Below, one piece after another: positions 15,163 to 19,450 of a DNA stretch of 19,450 nucleotides. The first letter of the stretch is position 1. Every line of letters starts with the position of its first letter. Under the pieces are notes generated by a model. It ran no database searches. It was not told where the DNA came from and saw nothing but the letters and a program-made list of their open reading frames with translations. A program made the position numbers and the translations under genes. The DNA is taken from contig UQFC01000046.1 in the NCBI GenBank assembly GCA_900540335.1, forward strand, positions 1-19,450, written 5' to 3'. This DNA comes from an uncultured Clostridium sp. GTDB taxonomy: Bacteria; Bacillota; Clostridia; Lachnospirales; Lachnospiraceae.

Positions 15163-15382
15163 TTCCTTTCAGTTCGAGTTGCGCCACAAGCTGTGTTGCA
15201 CCAACTTCCCCGATAAAGGTATAGTAGATGTCAATTTTCTGCTGGCGGTGGCCGCTGCTCTTGTCACCCTCATAAAGAGGAAATCTGATAAGGATCGTAT
15301 CCTCATTTACCTTGGTTTTTGTTTTAGCCCCGCAGATTGGACAATGCACCCAATGGGAGCTTTGTTGTTCCTGCTCTTTCAT
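15152..15382 (-). pseudogene. Mobile-element scar: Cys-rich KTR N-terminus fused to a serine recombinase C-terminus
   Basis: The 76-aa frame has two unrelated halves. Residues 1-37 (SSHWVHCPICGAKTKTKVNE ... FPLY) match the start of small Cys-rich KTR proteins, common on Firmicutes conjugative elements; these normally go on to a second CxxC, which is absent. Residues 38-76 (GHRQQKIDIYYTFIGEVGAT and a Lys-rich end) resemble the very C-terminus of large serine recombinases (DUF4368 type) that move such elements. The join is near 15271. The simplest explanation is an in-frame deletion between the two genes, leaving a scar. The ATG at 15382 has AGGCGG 8 nt upstream; a GTG three codons earlier is possible. 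Family assignments are from memory; expression and function are unknown. Confidence 0.6.
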
Positions 15383-15462
15383 GGACAACACCGCCTATTC
15401 ATAGGAATGCTTTCGATATGTTTTTTTGCTGCTATCCCAATTTTTTAGACATCAGGGCGGTC

Positions 15463-16386
15463 TCATATCCGCCTGTAGTAAGCAAGAGAAGCCCCTGAAT
15501 TGCCGTTCTTTTCAAAAGAGAAGTATAATTCCAGCGTATCAGGATCGGTAATGGCAACGAAATACGAGACCCCTTCCTCCTCACATAGTAGCTGAACAGA
15601 CCAGGCCTCGTTGGGACAGCCGTAGTACAACAGTTCATCCAAGAATTTGACCTCCATATTCCGCTCATGCGCCTCGTTTCCATTTTCATCCATTCTGTCA
15701 AAATCCGCAGTGAGATCCGTGGTTGGAATATTGCTGTCGTAGATGCGGGTAAAGCACAGCGTCGAGACAATGCCCTCATCCGCCGCACTGTACCGCCACC
15801 CCTCGACTTCTCCCTCGACCATCTGCCAGCTGCCCTCCAGATCGGACATGGCAAATTCCGCGCCCGGAATGGAAGGCTCACTACCCAACTCCAGCCATTC
15901 ATCGTTGATCTGGTCATAGGTATAGATTGTGTCGCAGCTGACAGCGTAGTAAATTTCCTGCACAAAATGAGTTTCATGGTCAGTACCCAGGGAGATGATC
16001 CGGCAGTTCTGCCCGTTGACAGTCTCCTGAAGCCCTGTGTCCAGCATAACCATGCCAAGTTCGAGGTAATACCGGACAATCTCGGTTTCCCGCAGACGCT
16101 CAAATGCCTGCTCGGAGGCCGGATACTCCGCGCCCGAACCACTAACGGAAACTGCGGCAGCTTCCTTGTCAGATGGAGGAATCATATCTGGCTTACCATC
16201 CGGAACCGCACTGCTTTCGGAACTGTCTCGGTTCATATCACCCGTCTCCGTCTTGGATATTTCCGGCAGCTTCCCGCCGCTTCCGGCTGTTGGAAGCGGC
16301 TGTGCGGCATTATTTGCATCTTTGCAGGCAGTCAGGCTAAAAATCAGGAGAAGCGCCAGCAGGATGCCTATCCAGCATTGTTTCAT
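15463..16386 (-). CDS. Secreted lipoprotein of unknown function, 307 aa
   Basis: The N-terminus is a lipoprotein signal peptide: MKQCWIGILLALLLIFSLTA followed by the lipidated Cys21 (lipobox LTAC). A Ser/Gly/Pro/Glu-rich linker runs to ~90. The folded part has no enzymatic motif I know. Residues ~177-292 share a module with the lipoprotein at 16898: an E(F/Y)xMxDLxGxWxMVxGE beginning, then YxGCxNEAWxxQL and a TxxDxDTLxL end. The alternating Trp, Gly and beta-strand-like pattern suggests a small beta-barrel binding domain. It starts 4 nt after the stop of the DUF6935-like gene and is the last gene of the cluster. The 3' end adjoins the mobile-element scar, so the native C-terminus could have been altered. 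Confidence 0.75.
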   Translation of the reverse strand: MKQCWIGILLALLLIFSLTACKDANNAAQPLPTAGSGGKLPEISKTETGDMNRDSSESSAVPDGKPDMIPPSDKEAAAVSVSGSGAEYPASEQAFERLRETEIVRYYLELGMVMLDTGLQETVNGQNCRIISLGTDHETHFVQEIYYAVSCDTIYTYDQINDEWLELGSEPSIPGAEFAMSDLEGSWQMVEGEVEGWRYSAADEGIVSTLCFTRIYDSNIPTTDLTADFDRMDENGNEAHERNMEVKFLDELLYYGCPNEAWSVQLLCEEEGVSYFVAITDPDTLELYFSFEKNGNSGASLAYYRRI

Positions 16387-16390
16387 ATTC

Positions 16391-16879
16391 TCACCCCCAA
16401 GGATCGCATTCCGCGAGGGACCGTATCCCGCTGAGGATGCTGGAATACTCCCAGAGATACCACAGGCTGCCCTTTTGCCGGAGCTTGACCGGCCTGGGAG
16501 AATCCGCCCCCGCTGTTTTCAGGAATACCCGGATATACCCGGCTTCTATGTCCTGGGGACGTAGATCCGGAAGCACATTCAGTACATAGGGCTGTGCCGG
16601 GGTATAGTTGTTTTTAGGTGCCGCTCCCTCAAAGTAGGCCAGGGGCAGATAAGGCTTATCCCGCAGGCGGTCCCGGAGAAACTGGCTGTCGTAGGGAGTC
16701 ATGGGTCTGGGACCCCGCAGCATATTCATTGCCTCCACCCCGGCATCCCTGTCCTTTATGTATAGCTGTAATGCACACAGGAACATGGCGCAGGTGTTTT
16801 CCGGCTTGGAAAGATCCATCTGCGGACACGTTTGGAATTCCTGCAAAGTAGCGGGGATCATGTTTAATGTGACTGGCAT
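16391..16879 (-). CDS. DUF6935-like protein of unknown function, 162 aa
   Basis: A soluble protein with no signal peptide or membrane helix, so presumably cytoplasmic, unlike its neighbours. The first two thirds read as one helical domain: ATLQEFQTCPQMDLSKPENT, then CAMFLCALQLYIKDRDAGVE, MLRGPRPMTPYDSQFLRDRL. This resembles the DUF6935 family found widely in Lachnospiraceae (recalled, not searched). The last third has beta-like stretches ending LWYLWEYSSILSGIR. AAGGAGA precedes the ATG. It lies 18 nt after the upstream lipoprotein stop and 4 nt before the next lipoprotein start, so the three genes are surely one operon. The function is unknown. Confidence 0.75.
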   Translation of the reverse strand: MPVTLNMIPATLQEFQTCPQMDLSKPENTCAMFLCALQLYIKDRDAGVEAMNMLRGPRPMTPYDSQFLRDRLRDKPYLPLAYFEGAAPKNNYTPAQPYVLNVLPDLRPQDIEAGYIRVFLKTAGADSPRPVKLRQKGSLWYLWEYSSILSGIRSLAECDPWG

Positions 16880-16897
16880 TTTTCTGTCTCCTTTCTT

Positions 16898-17887
16898 TCA
16901 AAAACGGCTAAAAATCTGCGTACTGGTGGTGTGGACTCCGTCTGTATCTTTGAGACGCACTTGAAGCAGCAGGGTATCCGCATCCAATACTGTGACGTAA
17001 AATTCTTCTTCTGCGTAATTCTGGTATATCGTCTCAACGCTGAACAGCTGGAGACGCCATGCCTCGTTCTCGCATCCCTCATAAATTGGGGTCTCCTGGT
17101 ATTCCACCGCCATGGCCTGTGCCTCCCTGAGATAACCGGGATGCCACTCGTCATAATAGTCCACACCGTCCGGCTCAGTCTCGTCCCAAGAACTGTGAAA
17201 AGTCAATCTGCGGTCAATCTCCATTTCGCTGGCCGTGAAATTCCAGACCTCCGGATCCCCTTCTGTGACAGTCTCGCCGGAAACCATGCGCCATTGGCCG
17301 AACAGGTCCGCCATGCAGTATTCCCCGCCCTTGGCCGGCATGGGCTGCCGCTCCATCCAGAACTGGTCGCCCAAGAAATCCAGCATCAACTGGCCATCCG
17401 CCATATGGCCTTGGGCAAAAACCGTGTCTTCGTTTGTCCCGTCAGCTTCCGTACTCAGAAAAAAGCCACCGCTGCCATCCGAATACCAGAAGCAGTCCGG
17501 GCCGATTCCGAGCAGAAGGTGGTACACACCGATATAGTCAAAGCTCCGGGGCTTCCATTCCCGATACCGGGCACCGCCGCCCTCCAACAGGTACAGTTCT
17601 ATAACCCAATCATCCTCCGGCAAAGTCCCTTCCATCGTCTGGCCTTCCTTTGCCATTATGTACCGTACAGCCTGCCAGCAGGTATTCGTCCACGGAGCTT
17701 CAGTATCTTCCGGTTCCGAAGTGTTTTCGGGCAAGGCATCCGAATATGTGCTGCTCTCTTTATTGATAGGCGGCAGCGCACTGGATGGGCCGTTCTCACC
17801 CATTTTTCTCCCGTTTCTCCCACACGATGCCAGTACCAGCGGCAACAGCAGACAAAGCAACGCTGCCGCAAATCTACTGCTTCTCAT
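16898..17887 (-). CDS. Secreted lipoprotein of unknown function, two beta-rich modules, 329 aa
   Basis: The signal peptide MRSSRFAAALLCLLLPLVLA is followed by SC with lipidated Cys22. The start at 17887 is chosen because GGAGG lies 6 nt before it and the signal begins there; the frame is open nine codons further. After a Ser/Glu/Pro-rich linker (~30-65) there are two modules. The first (~66-180) has Trp- and Tyr-rich strands (NTCWQAVRYI, GVYHLLLGIG, CFWYSDGSGGFFLS) reminiscent of a lipocalin-like barrel. The second (~187-318) is paralogous to the module in the 307-aa lipoprotein (EYCMADLFGQWRMVSGE, YEGCENEAWRLQL, TVLDADTLLL). It is upstream of the DUF6935-like gene. No catalytic residues are evident. 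Confidence 0.75.
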   Translation of the reverse strand: MRSSRFAAALLCLLLPLVLASCGRNGRKMGENGPSSALPPINKESSTYSDALPENTSEPEDTEAPWTNTCWQAVRYIMAKEGQTMEGTLPEDDWVIELYLLEGGGARYREWKPRSFDYIGVYHLLLGIGPDCFWYSDGSGGFFLSTEADGTNEDTVFAQGHMADGQLMLDFLGDQFWMERQPMPAKGGEYCMADLFGQWRMVSGETVTEGDPEVWNFTASEMEIDRRLTFHSSWDETEPDGVDYYDEWHPGYLREAQAMAVEYQETPIYEGCENEAWRLQLFSVETIYQNYAEEEFYVTVLDADTLLLQVRLKDTDGVHTTSTQIFSRF

Positions 17888-17968
17888 ATCTATCCTCCAC
17901 GTCTTTTCATCCACTCGTTATACATTTAAGTTGCAAATGTTTTCGTTCGTGCGTATAACATCGGACGG

Positions 17969-19450
17969 TTACATCTCAAGGAAGAACAGCCGTCCGAAAA
18001 CATCATCTATGACATCCTCCATATCTGCGTAGACCTCGTGCCACACGTCAAAGGCATAGAGATAGGTATAGCCATCCGCCTCCGTCATAAAGATTTTCCA
18101 GTGAAATGTGTGATCATTTTCACTTGTCGTATACGTCAAAATATAGACGGGGTGTCCCAATGCCTCACTGTAGCCGCTGTTCTTTTCGACAGAGAGATCT
18201 TCTGCCTCATACATCGTCAGATGCTCGATACTTTTTACTGCGTATTCTTCCATGGACACTCCATTCCTGCGGCCGCCTGGATAAGCGCAGTTTATGATCA
18301 ATATGGAACCGTCCTGTGTCATATCCTCATAGTAATAGCCCCCATCAGGATAGTTTTCCGTTTGAAGGACAGTCATGTGGGTAAATGCGGGTCCTCCTGT
18401 GGTAAGCACATGAGGGTTGACGTTTGCTCCCTGTTCCATACCTCCATTGTCTCCGCCCTGGTCTTCGCCCTCAAATACAATGGCCCATCCTCCACATCCA
18501 TCAATAAAAGGATCCCCTTGAACATGGGTCAATCTGAGTGAGGATGTGCCTGGCCCGTCCCCCCGCTCACAGATCCAAACGCCGCATATCTCATCATGGA
18601 GTTCTCCCGGACCATATTGTCCCCACAGATCGTTATCCTCAATGCCCTCTACAAGGCACAGCTCGAAAACCACGCACTCCGGCCCGAACTGGACCATCGC
18701 CTCATCCGGCCTGCTCCAGGTGCCTTCGTACAGAGCAATCGGTTCGCTGTTACCGCGGCCATAGCTGTAGGTAAGATTTCCCCCGCGCCCGATATTCAGG
18801 TTCAGGGAGATACCGCCTCCTAATTCCGCCGGAATCACGGCGGACCATATACCAATAAGGTCAGGATTATGATACATGGTAAAATCAAAAATTTCAGACG
18901 GGCCTGACAGCGAACCATCGTAGAGCCACAGAGAGGGCTGGTAACTCAGGCTTCTCCCTGTACTGTCCACAATCTCCACATCCAGGCTGGGCATAATATC
19001 GCTGAGGTTGCCCAAAAGGAGGATAGGATCCCCGCAGTCGCTGCGGTAGAGTACCTGGTCGCTTTCGCCAAGAAAATCGTTGTCCTCGTTGATGTCCCAT
19101 GTATTGACCGCTGTGGAAGCTTTTGGGTCTGTAGGAACGATACAGTAGACCTCATATCCACCCTCCGGGTGGGCAATCCACCGTTCAGGCGGTATCTCCT
19201 TAATGAATGGATACGCATCCAGATATTGCTCCGCCTCCTCTGATGCCAGAAAGGCCGCAATATCTTCCCCAGGCTCCAGGGCGGCGCCCAAAAAAGCTAC
19301 GGAACAGATACAGCCGTCCGCCTGCGCCCCTTCACGCAGGTCATCCAATACTTTCCCTCCTTCGACAGAAAGCCAGGCGGCTGCCCCTTCACTGGCGGCG
19401 GAACCGGATGCTCCGCCATCCTCTGTGGGGGAATTGATAGCTCCTTTACC
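17969..19450 (-). CDS. Large secreted protein of unknown function, 5' end beyond the window (493 aa visible)
   Basis: The frame is open to the right edge with no stop, so the start is outside the window. The visible start is a Gly/Ser/Ala/Glu-rich stretch (NSPTEDGGSAGSSAASEGAA) like the linker after a lipoprotein signal. A beta-rich module includes LIGIWSAVIPAELGGGISLN, NIGRGGNLTYSYGRG and ALYEGTWSRPDEA, similar in style to the barrel-like module of the next lipoprotein. A second half (~370-493) has alternating strands, ending DVWHEVYADMEDVIDDVFGR, and could be a PsbP/DUF1795-like fold. An 81-bp gap separates it from the next lipoprotein. I do not recognise a family; secretion is inferred from the linker and neighbours. 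Confidence 0.7.
   Translation of the reverse strand, partial: GKGAINSPTEDGGASGSAASEGAAAWLSVEGGKVLDDLREGAQADGCICSVAFLGAALEPGEDIAAFLASEEAEQYLDAYPFIKEIPPERWIAHPEGGYEVYCIVPTDPKASTAVNTWDINEDNDFLGESDQVLYRSDCGDPILLLGNLSDIMPSLDVEIVDSTGRSLSYQPSLWLYDGSLSGPSEIFDFTMYHNPDLIGIWSAVIPAELGGGISLNLNIGRGGNLTYSYGRGNSEPIALYEGTWSRPDEAMVQFGPECVVFELCLVEGIEDNDLWGQYGPGELHDEICGVWICERGDGPGTSSLRLTHVQGDPFIDGCGGWAIVFEGEDQGGDNGGMEQGANVNPHVLTTGGPAFTHMTVLQTENYPDGGYYYEDMTQDGSILIINCAYPGGRRNGVSMEEYAVKSIEHLTMYEAEDLSVEKNSGYSEALGHPVYILTYTTSENDHTFHWKIFMTEADGYTYLYAFDVWHEVYADMEDVIDDVFGRLFFLEM

Noticed and set aside
15432..16142. A 236-codon minus-strand frame overlapping the 307-aa lipoprotein
   Set aside because: Its composition is rich in Arg, Ser and Trp as expected from a shifted frame, and it has no ribosome binding site. 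Only its last few codons look interesting, and these are reported separately as a possible junction.
16931..17929. A long plus-strand open frame opposite the 329-aa lipoprotein
   Set aside because: The minus-strand gene has a signal peptide, lipobox, ribosome binding site and a paralogue next door. The plus-strand frame has none of these, and long antisense frames are expected in DNA of this composition.
1..19450. CRISPR arrays, tRNA and rRNA genes
   Set aside because: No regularly spaced repeats, cloverleaf signatures or rRNA-like conserved stretches were seen on either strand.

Overview
The window looks like chromosome of a gut Lachnospiraceae or closely related Clostridia species. The main evidence is the clostridial hallmark SCIFF peptide with its radical SAM maturase beside secDF-tgt-yajC, a polysaccharide deacetylase with clostridial ChW-type repeats, AT-rich promoters and strong AGGAGG ribosome binding sites. 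No rRNA, tRNA or CRISPR array was seen.

Layout. (1) 1-2080: a large helix-turn-helix protein of unknown role on the minus strand, followed by a small reading frame cut by the window edge. Facing it is a short XRE/SinR-like repressor on the plus strand; the two share a 236-bp AT-rich intergenic region with palindromes and a consensus promoter. (2) 2122-7717: a minus-strand housekeeping block in the order scfA, scfB, secDF, tgt, yajC, with its own promoter, an intrinsic terminator between scfA and scfB, and a bidirectional terminator at the end. (3) 7735-9763: a membrane-anchored polysaccharide deacetylase (minus), divergent from (4) 9855-15162: a plus-strand sugar or polyol operon. It encodes a PfkB/1-phosphofructokinase-type kinase, a SorE-like zinc dehydrogenase, a DeoR-family regulator and a complete mannitol-type PTS IICBA permease. 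Three near-identical 15-bp sites lie in front of the kinase and dehydrogenase genes. (5) 15152-15382: a short minus-strand reading frame that appears to be the N-terminus of a Cys-rich KTR protein fused to the last 39 residues of a large serine recombinase, i.e. a deletion scar of a mobile element. (6) 15463-19450: a minus-strand cluster of three secreted or lipid-anchored proteins and one DUF6935-like protein, apparently accessory DNA. Two of the lipoproteins share a C-terminal module; the first gene of the cluster runs off the right edge.

How it works together. The housekeeping block couples a ribosomally made Cys-rich peptide and its maturase to Sec export accessory proteins and tRNA queuosine modification. 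The polyol operon would import and phosphorylate a hexitol through the PTS, oxidise the hexitol phosphate with the zinc dehydrogenase, and phosphorylate the resulting ketose phosphate with the PfkB kinase. There is no mtlD-type mannitol-1-phosphate dehydrogenase in the operon. A route through fructose 1-phosphate (or another ketose 1-phosphate) is therefore the most interesting testable idea here. The lipoprotein cluster is the least understood part. All functional statements come from reading the sequence and remembered family features; no database search was run.
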